The position numbers and the translations under genes were made by a program. 7,799 nucleotides of DNA from assembly GCA_949285775.1 (NCBI GenBank), contig CASEAD010000003.1, forward strand, positions 1 through 7,799. Reading direction: 5' to 3'. Within the stretch, counting starts at the first letter, position 1, and each line of letters starts with the position of its first letter. Under the pieces are notes generated by a model. That model ran no database searches, was not told the DNA's origin, and saw only the letters and a program-made list of their open reading frames with translations. The stretch is from an uncultured bacterium (GTDB lineage: Bacteria > Bacillota_I > Bacilli_A > RF39 > UBA660). Below are positions 1 through 5,551 of the stretch, one piece after another.

Positions 1-380
1 TTGGTGGGGAAGTTCAAAATAATCAAAGTTCTGATATATTTAGTGGTCCTATAAATAATCCAGAGCCACAAATAAATAGTCCAGAGCCACAAATAAATAA
101 TCCTAATCCACAGATTATTTCTTCAGAACCACCAGTACAAAATGTGGTTCAGGGTGAGGCACAAGTTCAGGGTCCACAACCTATTCAAGGTGTTGTTTTA
201 GAGAGTCCGAGAATGGAAAGTACAGGGTATGAACAGGGTGGTGCGTCAGTAGCACATGTTAGAAAGAAAAAACTTGGGAATAGAGGATATGTTAATATTG
301 TTATTTTAATGGCTATTTTAGTTGGAGTAACTATTTTAAGTATTCAGTTAGGTAAGTTTTTATTTAGTATTTATGGATAG
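1..380 (+). CDS. Partial Pro/Gln-rich protein with C-terminal membrane anchor, 5' end missing
   Basis: The reading frame is open from the left edge (first full codon at base 3) to TAG at 378-380, giving 125 visible residues; the true start lies outside the window. An internal ATG at 144 is not needed and has no convincing ribosome binding site. The visible protein begins as a low-complexity Asn/Pro/Gln/Glu-rich stretch with a short repeat (PEPQINS, PEPQINN, PNPQIIS). It continues with Gln/Gly/Val-rich linker sequence, a basic patch (RKKK), and ends in one hydrophobic segment of about 20-24 residues followed by a very short tail. By the positive-inside rule the disordered part should be cytoplasmic and the protein tail-anchored. 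I do not recognise the family and the missing N-terminal domain would decide the function. The gene converges on the minus-strand gene and shares the hairpin at 408-436. Confidence 0.75.
   Translation, partial: GGEVQNNQSSDIFSGPINNPEPQINSPEPQINNPNPQIISSEPPVQNVVQGEAQVQGPQPIQGVVLESPRMESTGYEQGGASVAHVRKKKLGNRGYVNIVILMAILVGVTILSIQLGKFLFSIYG
60..122 (+). repeat. 21-bp in-frame tandem repeat (about 3 units)
   Basis: Units lie at 60-80 and 81-101, identical except for one base at the penultimate position (agt against aat). A third, degenerate unit follows at 102-122. Each unit encodes seven residues (PEPQINS, PEPQINN, PNPQIIS) in the linker of the partial protein. The 21-base period keeps the frame, so gain or loss of a unit would only change linker length. 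Confidence 0.8.
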
Positions 381-407
381 TATTTAAGTATGTTTATGTA
401 TTTATAA

Positions 408-436
408 AAAGAGTTCACTATAGGGTTGAACTCTTT
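408..436 (-). terminator. Hairpin terminator of the minus-strand gene, possibly bidirectional
   Basis: A perfect 10-bp stem pairs 408-417 (aaagagttca) with 427-436 (tgaactcttt), with a 9-base loop. Read on the minus strand the stem is followed by a T-rich run (tttttataaat), so it is a good intrinsic terminator for the minus-strand gene, whose stop codon (418-420) sits in the loop. On the plus strand the stem's own 3' arm ends in TTT but the following bases are mixed, so termination of the upstream gene is plausible but weaker. Confidence 0.75.
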
Positions 437-936
437 GTTAGTGTAGTTTGATTTTCCATATATGTTTCTACTTCTTGCCATAATAAGTTATAATGTTCCC
501 AATCTTCTTCTTTAGTTGTTTTTATGTCAGTATGTGTATCGTGGATGCTTTTTATTAGGCTATTTATTAGAATATATTCTTCTAAGCTATCGACATTTGG
601 TTTATTTTGCTTTGTTATTATTTTTGCTAGTTCATCGATGTCTATATAGCTTAAATATTTTTTTATTGTCCAAAGGTAGAAAATTATGTTTTCTGGTGTA
701 GGTTGTTTGTTTTGAAGATACTCTAATAATTCTTTTGCTTTTTGTTGTTTTGCTATTTCTTTTGTTATTTCATCTGTTAGTGGTAGTGTTCTTTTAAAAC
801 CACATTTTTTACATTCTCTTGAACAATTATTTTCATCTTCTTTTTGCCAAGGGCCATATGTATGACCGTTTTGTTCGCAACTATATTCTAGTGCGGCTTG
901 TTTTAATTGTGTTAGTTCTTTTATTCTTTTATCCAT
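418..936 (-). CDS. Hypothetical protein with N-terminal Cys/His (zinc-ribbon-like) cluster
   Basis: This 172-residue protein starts at the ATG read from 936, preceded on the minus strand by an AAGGAG site (950-945) 8 bases upstream, a standard arrangement that supports the start. The N-terminal quarter has C20, H25, C38, C42 and C45 with a CKKCG core, which looks like a small structural zinc site. The remainder is charged, probably alpha-helical, rich in Lys/Glu/Asn/Thr, with no signal peptide or membrane segment, so it should be cytoplasmic. I do not recognise the family. It is the only minus-strand gene in the window and is divergent from the tsaE operon. I could not find a convincing -35/-10 pair for it in 940-1030. 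Coding status rests on length, ribosome binding site, terminator placement and the ordered Cys cluster; function is unknown. Confidence 0.75.
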   Translation of the reverse strand: MDKRIKELTQLKQAALEYSCEQNGHTYGPWQKEDENNCSRECKKCGFKRTLPLTDEITKEIAKQQKAKELLEYLQNKQPTPENIIFYLWTIKKYLSYIDIDELAKIITKQNKPNVDSLEEYILINSLIKSIHDTHTDIKTTKEEDWEHYNLLWQEVETYMENQTTLTKSSTL

Positions 937-1036
937 CAGTTATTCTCCTTTTATGTATTATTTTATCATAAAATTGTTTAAATGTTGCAATTTTTTTGAA
1001 AAAAATAGAAAATAATATTAAATTGTAAAAAAAGTA

Positions 1037-1066
1037 TTGTCTTTTAAGTGGATAGTTTGCTATAAT
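1037..1066 (+). promoter_or_regulatory. Sigma-A-type promoter of the tsaE-tsaB-rimI-tsaD operon
   Basis: The -35 box is TTGTCT (1037-1042) and the -10 box TATAAT (1061-1066), with an 18-base spacer ending in TGC, which is an extended -10 element. Transcription would start near 1073, giving a leader of roughly 27 bases that contains the tsaE ribosome binding site (AAGGGTG, 1086-1092, 7 bases before the ATG). Confidence 0.75.
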
Positions 1067-1099
1067 TAAGTGGTAGTAAAAAAAGAAGGGTGAGTAAAT

Positions 1100-1552
1100 A
1101 TGGATAATACATTTAAAATTACAACACATAGTGATGCAGAAACTATTGAGATTGCACAAAATATTGAATCTGAGAAATTTCCTAATATGGTTATTTGTTT
1201 AAACGGTGATTTAGGTAGTGGTAAGACTGTGTTTACTAAAGGATTTGCTGATGCAATGGCTATTGAGGATATAACATCACCAACTTTTAATATTATTAAG
1301 GAATATGTTGGCGAGCTTCCTTTGTATCATATGGATGTTTATCGTACTAATGGTAAGATAGATGGGCTTGGTATTGAGGAGTATTTTAATAAAGGTGGAG
1401 TAACTATTATTGAGTGGGCTGAGATGATAGAAGATTATTTGCCTGAGGAGAGGTTAGATATTACTTTTAAGATTACGGGAGAAAATACTAGAGTTTTAGT
1501 ATTTAAACCTCATGGAGAAAAGTATGTTAGTATTTGCGAGGCTAGTTTATGA
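1100..1552 (+). CDS. tsaE: tRNA t6A biosynthesis ATPase TsaE
   Basis: TsaE is the P-loop ATPase that acts with TsaB and TsaD in placing threonylcarbamoyl on A37 of tRNAs that read ANN codons; it acts in the cytoplasm and drives turnover of the TsaB-TsaD complex. The 150-residue length is normal for the family. The Walker A motif GDLGSGKT lies at residues 36-43, followed by the family SPTF motif (60-63), the HMDVYR segment (77-82) containing the acidic Walker B-like residue, and the conserved IIEWAE stretch (about 103-108). The start has an AAGGGTG site 7 bases upstream. It is the first gene of a four-gene operon and its TGA stop overlaps the tsaB start as ATGA, which points to translational coupling. 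TsaC/Sua5, which makes the threonylcarbamoyl-AMP donor, is not in the window. Confidence 0.96.
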   Translation: MDNTFKITTHSDAETIEIAQNIESEKFPNMVICLNGDLGSGKTVFTKGFADAMAIEDITSPTFNIIKEYVGELPLYHMDVYRTNGKIDGLGIEEYFNKGGVTIIEWAEMIEDYLPEERLDITFKITGENTRVLVFKPHGEKYVSICEASL

Positions 1553-2169
1553 TAATTTTGTTTATAGATACATCTAGTAGTGATGTGTCTATTGCTTTAA
1601 TTAAGAATAATGTTATTTTAGCTGAGATTTTAGAATGTATACCTAATATGCATTCTGTATATACTGTTAGTTATATTGATAAGGTATTAAAGAAGGCTAA
1701 TATAGATGTTGGTGATGTTGATAAGATTATGGTAGTTAATGGTCCGGGTTCTTTTACTGGTCTTAGGATAGGAGTTACTGTTGCTAAGGTATATGGTTAT
1801 TTAGAAGGAATTGACATTATATGTGTATCTTCTTTAAAGATGAGGGCTATTTCTAGTGTAGGGAGATATGTTTTATCGTTGATTGATGCTCATCATAATA
1901 ATTATTATATGGGGTTATATGATGGTGATAGATGTGAGGTTATAAAAGAGGGTTTTTATGATATTAGTGATGTTTTAAAAGTTATTGATAGATATAATCC
2001 TGTGATAGTTAGTGATAAAGATATTGTTGTTAATGGTATGCGTGTTAGAAAGCAGGAGTTAGATATTATAAAGATTGTAGAATATTATAAGGATAGTGAA
2101 AGATGTAATGTTTATTTAGTTAATCCTAATTATTTGAAGTTGCCACAGGCTTTAGAGGATTTGAAATGA
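1549..2169 (+). CDS. tsaB: tRNA t6A biosynthesis protein TsaB
   Basis: TsaB is an ASKHA-fold partner of TsaD and the scaffold of the bacterial t6A transferase complex. The 206-residue product begins with the typical beta strand IILFIDTSS (2-10) and has the diagnostic GPGSFTGLRIG motif at 65-75, followed by the conserved VSSLKM-type segment near 93-98. The C-terminal half, which is usually variable, runs to the NPNYLKLPQAL end that resembles the family's Y-L-x-x-P-x-A terminal pattern. The protein is slightly shorter than the about 230 residues of many homologues. It starts inside the last codons of tsaE (ATGA at 1549-1552) and ends in another ATGA overlap with rimI (2166-2169), so all three are probably translated as a coupled set. 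Confidence 0.94.
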   Translation: MIILFIDTSSSDVSIALIKNNVILAEILECIPNMHSVYTVSYIDKVLKKANIDVGDVDKIMVVNGPGSFTGLRIGVTVAKVYGYLEGIDIICVSSLKMRAISSVGRYVLSLIDAHHNNYYMGLYDGDRCEVIKEGFYDISDVLKVIDRYNPVIVSDKDIVVNGMRVRKQELDIIKIVEYYKDSERCNVYLVNPNYLKLPQALEDLK

Positions 2170-2522
2170 TAGTTGATTTGAGGTATATTGATAATCCTAA
2201 TCCTTTTCTTAATGGGATAGAGTATAGGATAGATGATAAGGTTGTTGGTTATTTAAAGTATGAATTAATTTATGATAGAATGGAAATTGATGATTTTTTT
2301 GTTGAGCCTATGTATAGGGGGCAAGGAATAGGTAAGAAGTTACTTAGTTATTTAGTGGTAATTGGGATTAATAATAGAGTTGTGAATATTACTTTAGAGG
2401 TTAGGAAGAGTAATGAGATTGCTAGAGAGTTATATAAGAAGTTTGGATTTAGGGAAGTTGCTTTGAGGAGATTTTATTATGGTGATGAGGATGGTATTTT
2501 AATGGAAAAACAGGTGATGTAA
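2166..2522 (+). CDS. rimI: GNAT N-acetyltransferase, RimI-like (ribosomal protein S18 alanine N-acetyltransferase)
   Basis: The 118-residue protein has the GNAT acetyl-CoA binding motif A, RGQGIG (51-56), after the acidic strand EIDDFFVEPMYRG. It also has motif B, VRKSNEIARELYKKFGF (79-95), and a C-terminal RRFYY...DGILM strand typical of RimI. RimI acetylates the N-terminal Ala of ribosomal protein S18. Position between tsaB and tsaD is a common gene order in Bacillota and is the main reason to prefer RimI over a generic GNAT. The protein is about 30 residues shorter than well-known RimI proteins, with the shortening in the N-terminal half before motif A. It overlaps tsaB by ATGA and its TAA is directly followed by the tsaD ATG. 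Confidence 0.85.
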   Translation: MIVDLRYIDNPNPFLNGIEYRIDDKVVGYLKYELIYDRMEIDDFFVEPMYRGQGIGKKLLSYLVVIGINNRVVNITLEVRKSNEIARELYKKFGFREVALRRFYYGDEDGILMEKQVM

Positions 2523-3539
2523 ATGGATGTTGTTTATTGTTTGGCTATTGAGTCTTCTTGTGATGAGACTAGTATGAGTATTATAAAGAATGGTAGTGTT
2601 GAGATAGAGACTGTTGTTTTTACGCAGATTGATATTCATAAGAGGTTTGGAGGAGTAGTTCCAGAGATTGCTAGTCGTAGTCATATTGAGTGTATTACAA
2701 TTGTTTTAGATGAATTATTAACAAAGGCTAATATGAAGATAGATGATATTGATATTATTGGGGTTACTTATGGGCCTGGGTTAATTGGTTCTTTATTGAT
2801 AGGGGTACAAGCTGCTAAGACGATTGCACTTATTACTAAAAAGCCTTTAATTCCTGTTCACCATATTGCTGGGCATATATATGCAAATAATTTAGAAAGT
2901 AGATTGGAGTTTCCATTAATTGCGTTAGTTGTTAGTGGGGGACATACAAGTTTAGTTTATATGGATAGTGATTATTCTTTTGAAGAAATTGGTTCTACTT
3001 TAGATGATGCTGTAGGTGAAGCTTATGATAAGGTTGCTAAGATTCTTGGTTTGGATTATCCTGGGGGACCGTTGATTGATAAGTTATCTTACGAGGGTGA
3101 GGATAGTTATGATTTGCCTTATCCTATGGATGATGATAGTTATAATTTTTCTTTTAGTGGTCTTAAGAGTGCTGTTGTTAATTTAGTTCATAATGAAAAA
3201 CAGAGGGGTAATGAGATTAGGGTTAATGATGTATGTGCTAGTTTTCAAAATAGGGTTGTTAGTGTTATAGTAAAGAAAACTATGAGGGCTTTAAAGGAGT
3301 ATAAGGTTAGGAATTTAGTTATGGCTGGTGGGGTTGCTGCTAATAGTGGGCTTAGGAAAAGTTTAGAAGATTTATGTGAAAAAGAGGGTATTAGGTTTTT
3401 AGTGCCTAGAATGAGATATTGTACAGATAATGCTGCTATGATAGGTGCAGCGGCTTATTATGCTTATAAGAAAGGAATAAAAGCTGATTTGGAATTGAAT
3501 GCTTTAGCGGTTGATAGTTTATTTAAATATAAAAGTTAG
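2523..3539 (+). CDS. tsaD: tRNA N6-adenosine threonylcarbamoyltransferase TsaD
   Basis: TsaD transfers the threonylcarbamoyl group from threonylcarbamoyl-AMP to N6 of A37 in ANN-reading tRNAs. The 338-residue length is normal. Visible family motifs, in order: IESSCDET (9-16), GPGLIGSLLIG (84-94), the metal-binding HHIAGH (H114 and H118), VSGGHT (137-142), GEAYDKVAK (165-173), FSFSGLK (209-215), GGVAANSGLR (269-278) and CTDNAAMIG (300-308), whose Asp302 is the third metal ligand. Nothing essential is missing. The start follows the rimI stop with no gap and is served by AGGTGA (2512-2517) inside the end of rimI, which matches the extended anti-Shine-Dalgarno sequence. It is the last gene of the operon and is followed by a strong terminator. 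Confidence 0.97.
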   Translation: MDVVYCLAIESSCDETSMSIIKNGSVEIETVVFTQIDIHKRFGGVVPEIASRSHIECITIVLDELLTKANMKIDDIDIIGVTYGPGLIGSLLIGVQAAKTIALITKKPLIPVHHIAGHIYANNLESRLEFPLIALVVSGGHTSLVYMDSDYSFEEIGSTLDDAVGEAYDKVAKILGLDYPGGPLIDKLSYEGEDSYDLPYPMDDDSYNFSFSGLKSAVVNLVHNEKQRGNEIRVNDVCASFQNRVVSVIVKKTMRALKEYKVRNLVMAGGVAANSGLRKSLEDLCEKEGIRFLVPRMRYCTDNAAMIGAAAYYAYKKGIKADLELNALAVDSLFKYKS

Positions 3540-3580
3540 ATTATACTAGAAAGATTTTTGGTTTTTCTAGTATAATTTTA
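3540..3580 (+). terminator. Intrinsic terminator of the tsaE-tsaD operon
   Basis: A perfect 13-bp stem pairs 3540-3552 (attatactagaaa) with 3564-3576 (tttctagtataat), around an 11-base T/G-rich loop, followed by a short T run (3576-3579). It begins directly after the tsaD stop. AT-rich stem, but long. It may also work on the minus strand because the stem is symmetric. Confidence 0.8.
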
Positions 3581-3621
3581 TGGATTTTGGAAAAAATAGT
3601 TAAAAAGTGATAAAAAAGGTA

Positions 3622-3650
3622 TTGATTTATTTTAAAATATATTATATAAT
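3622..3650 (+). promoter_or_regulatory. Promoter of tRNA-Asn
   Basis: TTGATT (3622-3627) and TATAAT (3645-3650) are separated by exactly 17 bases, close to the sigma-A consensus. Initiation would fall near 3657, leaving about 13 bases of 5' leader before the mature tRNA, to be removed by RNase P. Confidence 0.8.
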
Positions 3651-3669
3651 TAAAAAGTCTTTAGGGAAT

Positions 3670-3745
3670 GCCTGATTAGCTCAGTCGGTAGAGCACTCGG
3701 CTGTTAACCGATAGGTCGTAGGTTCGAGTCCTACATCAGGCGCCA
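3670..3745 (+). tRNA. trnN: tRNA-Asn (anticodon GTT)
   Basis: The cloverleaf is complete, with the CCA encoded. Acceptor arms are 3670-3676 (gcctgat) and 3735-3741 (atcaggc), with G73 at 3742 and CCA at 3743-3745. The D arm is GCTC/GAGC with loop agtcggta. The anticodon loop is ctgttaa with GTT at 3703-3705, followed by A37 at 3706. The variable loop is aggtc; the T arm is gtagg/cctac with loop ttcgagt. The base of the anticodon stem (27-43) is a C-U mismatch rather than a pair; the other four pairs are intact. It reads AAC/AAU and A37 is the expected site for the t6A modification made by the TsaB/D/E proteins encoded just upstream. It has its own promoter and terminator, so it is a single-tRNA transcription unit. 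Confidence 0.97.
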
Positions 3746-3756
3746 TTATGATATTT

Positions 3757-3785
3757 GACAGACCTTAAGTTAGGTTTGTTTTTTT
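3757..3785 (+). terminator. Intrinsic terminator of tRNA-Asn
   Basis: The stem pairs 3758-3765 (acagacct) with 3772-3779 (aggtttgt), eight pairs including one G-T, with a 6-base loop. It is followed by a run of T from 3779 to 3785. Confidence 0.85.
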
Positions 3786-3794
3786 CTGTATTTT

Positions 3795-3823
3795 AATACA
3801 TTATTTGTTAGTTTGAATATAAT
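3795..3823 (+). promoter_or_regulatory. Possible promoter of the small membrane protein gene
   Basis: TATAAT (3818-3823) is preceded by a weak AATACA (3795-3800) at 17 bases. A second TATAAT lies at 3884-3889, with poor -35 candidates, and would place the start of transcription almost on the ribosome binding site. Which, if either, is used cannot be decided by eye. Confidence 0.35.
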
Positions 3824-3897
3824 ATGGTAAATTCATTTATTTGTTTATGGGTTTTCATTATATTGATTTTTTTCTATGATAAATATAATAGTATTGA

Positions 3898-3904
3898 AAG
3901 GGGG
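3898..3904 (+). promoter_or_regulatory. Ribosome binding site that sets the start at 3914
   Basis: AAGGGGG, a one-base variant of AAGGAGG, lies 9 bases before the ATG at 3914. The upstream in-frame ATG at 3824 sits directly on a TATAAT box and has no ribosome binding site, so the shorter protein is preferred. Confidence 0.7.
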
Positions 3905-3913
3905 TTGAATTTC

Positions 3914-4057
3914 ATGTATGGTTTTGGAGGTTATCCAGGCTATGGATGTGGCTGTGATGGCTTTGGTGGTAGTTGGATATGGATTATAATTGTGGTATTA
4001 ATTATATTCTTTGTATTATTCTGTAATAATGGAAATAATAGAAATATTTGTTGTTAA
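3914..4057 (+). CDS. Small Gly/Tyr/Cys-rich single-span membrane protein, YjcZ-like
   Basis: The preferred 47-residue product starts at 3914 (MYGFGGYPGYGCGCDGF...). It has a Gly/Tyr/Cys-rich N-terminal part, one very hydrophobic segment (about residues 21-37, rich in Ile/Val/Leu/Phe with two Trp at its start) and a short Asn-rich tail ending NICC. This architecture resembles the tiny YjcZ-family proteins annotated as sporulation-related in Bacillota; their biochemical role is not known, and resemblance here is by composition and layout only. Five cysteines in 47 residues is unusual for that family as I know it. A longer frame from 3824 would add 30 residues including another hydrophobic stretch, but its start is unsupported. 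It is flanked by the tRNA terminator and its own hairpin, so it is probably monocistronic. Confidence 0.7.
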   Translation: MYGFGGYPGYGCGCDGFGGSWIWIIIVVLIIFFVLFCNNGNNRNICC

Positions 4058-4061
4058 TGTT

Positions 4062-4084
4062 GGGCACATTTTTATGTGCTTTTT
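4062..4084 (+). terminator. Intrinsic terminator of the small membrane protein gene
   Basis: GCACAT (4064-4069) pairs with ATGTGC (4074-4079) around a TTTT loop, extendable by two G-T pairs, and a TTTT run follows (4081-4084). It lies a few bases after the stop codon. The rest of 4085-4260 is T-rich, C-poor sequence in which I see no gene. Confidence 0.75.
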
Positions 4085-4261
4085 GAATGAGTGATATGGT
4101 TTTATATATGAATAGTTTATTTTGGTTTACTTATTTGTAATTATTGTTTATTTGTTTATTTTATTTTGTTTTTTACTTGATTTGTTTTGTTAAAAATGAT
4201 AGAATTTTGGTAGTTATATAGTATAGGAGTGATGTGTAGGGTTAATGAGTGTATTATTTAT

Positions 4262-4290
4262 TTGTTTATTTGATAGTAATTAATTATAAA
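4262..4290 (+). promoter_or_regulatory. Possible promoter of the PRPP synthetase gene
   Basis: TTGTTT (4262-4267) and TATAAA (4285-4290) are 17 bases apart. Transcription would start close to the ribosome binding site AAGGAG (4292-4297), giving a very short leader. The surrounding sequence is so T-rich that chance matches are likely, so this is tentative. Confidence 0.35.
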
Positions 4291-4306
4291 TAAGGAGTAG
4301 AGTAGT

Positions 4307-5452
4307 ATGAGAGGTAAGAAGTTAGTTGAAAATGAGAGATTAAGATTATTAGTATTAAAGAGTTGTTTGGAATTAGGAAGTAAGATAGATAAGCATTTAC
4401 TTAATAGTTATGGTTTAGATAGTGATGAATATACTTTTATGCTTGATGTTAAGGAATCTTGGTTTAGTGATGGGTGTGAGAAGGTTGAGATAATGGATAG
4501 TGTTAGGAATAAGTCTGTTTTTATTTGTAGTGATGTTTATAATTATAGTGGTATTTATAAGATGAGAGGGATAGTACAACATACGTCTCCTAATGATTTG
4601 ATGCAACAGTTAAGGGATACTATTGGAGCTTGTAATGGTCATTCTAGGGAATTATCTATTGTTATGCCTATGCTTTATGCTGGTAGGCAACATAGAAGGA
4701 ATGGGAGAGAGGCTTTGACTTGTGCTAGTTGGTTGCATGAGTTTGATAGGAATCCTGCTATTAGGGGGATTTTTACTTGTGATGCGCATTCTATTGATGT
4801 AGAGCAAGCTTTATCTGATACAGAGTTTGGTAGTTTACCTTTAACTAGTGTTATGTTAGAGAGGTTTATTAATGATGTGAGTAAAGATGAACTTAGGGAT
4901 ATTGTTGTTGTTTCTCCTGATAATGGGGCAATTGGTAGGAGTACTATTGTATTAAATTCGTTTAATAATCCTCATGTTAGTAGATATTTAGCTAATTGTT
5001 ATAAGGAGAGGGATTATAATAGGGTTGTTAATGGGAAGAATCCTATTATTGCTCATAGGTATAATGGTTATTCTAATATAGGGGGTATGACTGGTATTAT
5101 TGTTGATGATATTATAGCGTCTGGGGAGAGTATGTTTGAGGTTATTGATATGTTAAATAGTAAGGGTGTTAATAATATATATTTATTTAGTACTTTTGTT
5201 TTGGTGACGGAAGGTATTGATAAATTTGATAAATATTATAATAATGGTAAGTTTAAGGGGGTTTATACTACTAATGCATCTTATATTGATATAGTTTATA
5301 GAAATAGGGAATGGTTACATATTGTTGATTGTTCAGAGTTTTTGGCTAATTTTATTGGAAGGATATATAGGGGAGAGTCTACTTCGGATTTGTTTCAGGA
5401 TAGATCTGGTCCTGTTAAGGTGTTGAAGAGGAAGTTTGAGGGAGATAAGTAG
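4307..5452 (+). CDS. prs: Divergent ribose-phosphate pyrophosphokinase (PRPP synthetase)
   Basis: This would make PRPP from ribose 5-phosphate and ATP, the precursor for purine, pyrimidine, NAD, His and Trp synthesis. Motifs in family order: FSDG (53-56) with the downstream VEI strand, matching the N-terminal FSDGE region; NDLMQQLRDTIGA (96-108); the flexible-loop region MPMLYAGRQHRR (120-131), equivalent to IPYFGYARQDRK; CDAHS (158-162), equivalent to the DLH segment with its catalytic His; SPDNGAIGR (203-211); and the PRPP loop GIIVDDIIASGES (263-275). It has 381 residues against about 315 for ordinary Prs, with an N-terminal extension of about 40 residues and a longer C-terminus. Several motif positions are substituted (RQH for RQD, DAH for DLH), so it may be a distinct Prs subfamily or a phosphoribosyltransferase homologue with another role. 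The start has AAGGAG 9 bases upstream. Confidence 0.82.
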   Translation: MRGKKLVENERLRLLVLKSCLELGSKIDKHLLNSYGLDSDEYTFMLDVKESWFSDGCEKVEIMDSVRNKSVFICSDVYNYSGIYKMRGIVQHTSPNDLMQQLRDTIGACNGHSRELSIVMPMLYAGRQHRRNGREALTCASWLHEFDRNPAIRGIFTCDAHSIDVEQALSDTEFGSLPLTSVMLERFINDVSKDELRDIVVVSPDNGAIGRSTIVLNSFNNPHVSRYLANCYKERDYNRVVNGKNPIIAHRYNGYSNIGGMTGIIVDDIIASGESMFEVIDMLNSKGVNNIYLFSTFVLVTEGIDKFDKYYNNGKFKGVYTTNASYIDIVYRNREWLHIVDCSEFLANFIGRIYRGESTSDLFQDRSGPVKVLKRKFEGDK

Positions 5453-5466
5453 ATTATCTTCTTTTT
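5441..5466 (+). terminator. Intrinsic terminator overlapping the end of the PRPP synthetase gene
   Basis: The stem pairs 5441-5448 (ggagataa) with 5454-5461 (ttatcttc), eight pairs including one G-T, around a 5-base loop; TTTTT follows (5462-5466). The stop codon TAG (5450-5452) lies within the loop, so the last codons form the 5' arm. Confidence 0.75.
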
Positions 5467-5492
5467 GTTAGGTAAAGTTTTAGTAAATTTTT

Positions 5493-5521
5493 TTGATGTT
5501 TTGTTATTGTTATGGTATAAT
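5493..5521 (+). promoter_or_regulatory. Promoter of parE
   Basis: TTGATG (5493-5498) and TATAAT (5516-5521) are separated by 17 bases, and TGG directly before the -10 box makes it an extended -10 promoter. It lies downstream of the preceding terminator, so parE is its own transcription unit start. Confidence 0.85.
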
Positions 5522-5534
5522 TATTAGTGATAGA

Positions 5535-5541
5535 GAAGGTA
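5535..5541 (+). promoter_or_regulatory. Ribosome binding site deciding the parE start
   Basis: AAGGTAG partially matches AAGGAGG. It is 10 bases before the ATG at 5552 but only one base before the alternative in-frame ATG at 5543, so the downstream start is favoured. Confidence 0.6.
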
Positions 5542-5551
5542 GATGATATAT

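Noticed and set aside
516..701. Plus-strand open frame of 61 codons inside the minus-strand gene
   Set aside because: It is antisense to a better supported gene with ribosome binding site, terminator and Cys/His motif; its hydrophobic product reflects T-rich sequence.
929..1159. Minus-strand open frame of 76 codons across the tsaE promoter and start
   Set aside because: It overlaps the tsaE promoter and N-terminus and the end of another gene, is Phe/Ile/Asn-rich low-complexity from AT-rich DNA, and shows no family motif.
2499..2684. Minus-strand open frame at the rimI-tsaD junction
   Set aside because: It is antisense to the conserved N-terminus of tsaD, with Thr/Asn/Ser-rich sequence expected from the complement of the coding strand.
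1100..3539. Mycoplasma-type genetic code with TGA as Trp
   Set aside because: tsaE and tsaB end in TGA exactly at ATGA overlaps with the next start, and Trp residues in the conserved proteins are encoded by TGG.
4245..4283. Twelve-codon ORF (MSVLFICLFDSN) upstream of the PRPP synthetase gene as a leader peptide
   Set aside because: It has no well-spaced ribosome binding site and no hairpin follows it, so nothing supports an attenuator here.
4415..4606. Minus-strand open frame inside the PRPP synthetase gene
   Set aside because: It is antisense to conserved Prs motifs and has Ile/Thr/Asn-rich sequence with no recognisable domain.
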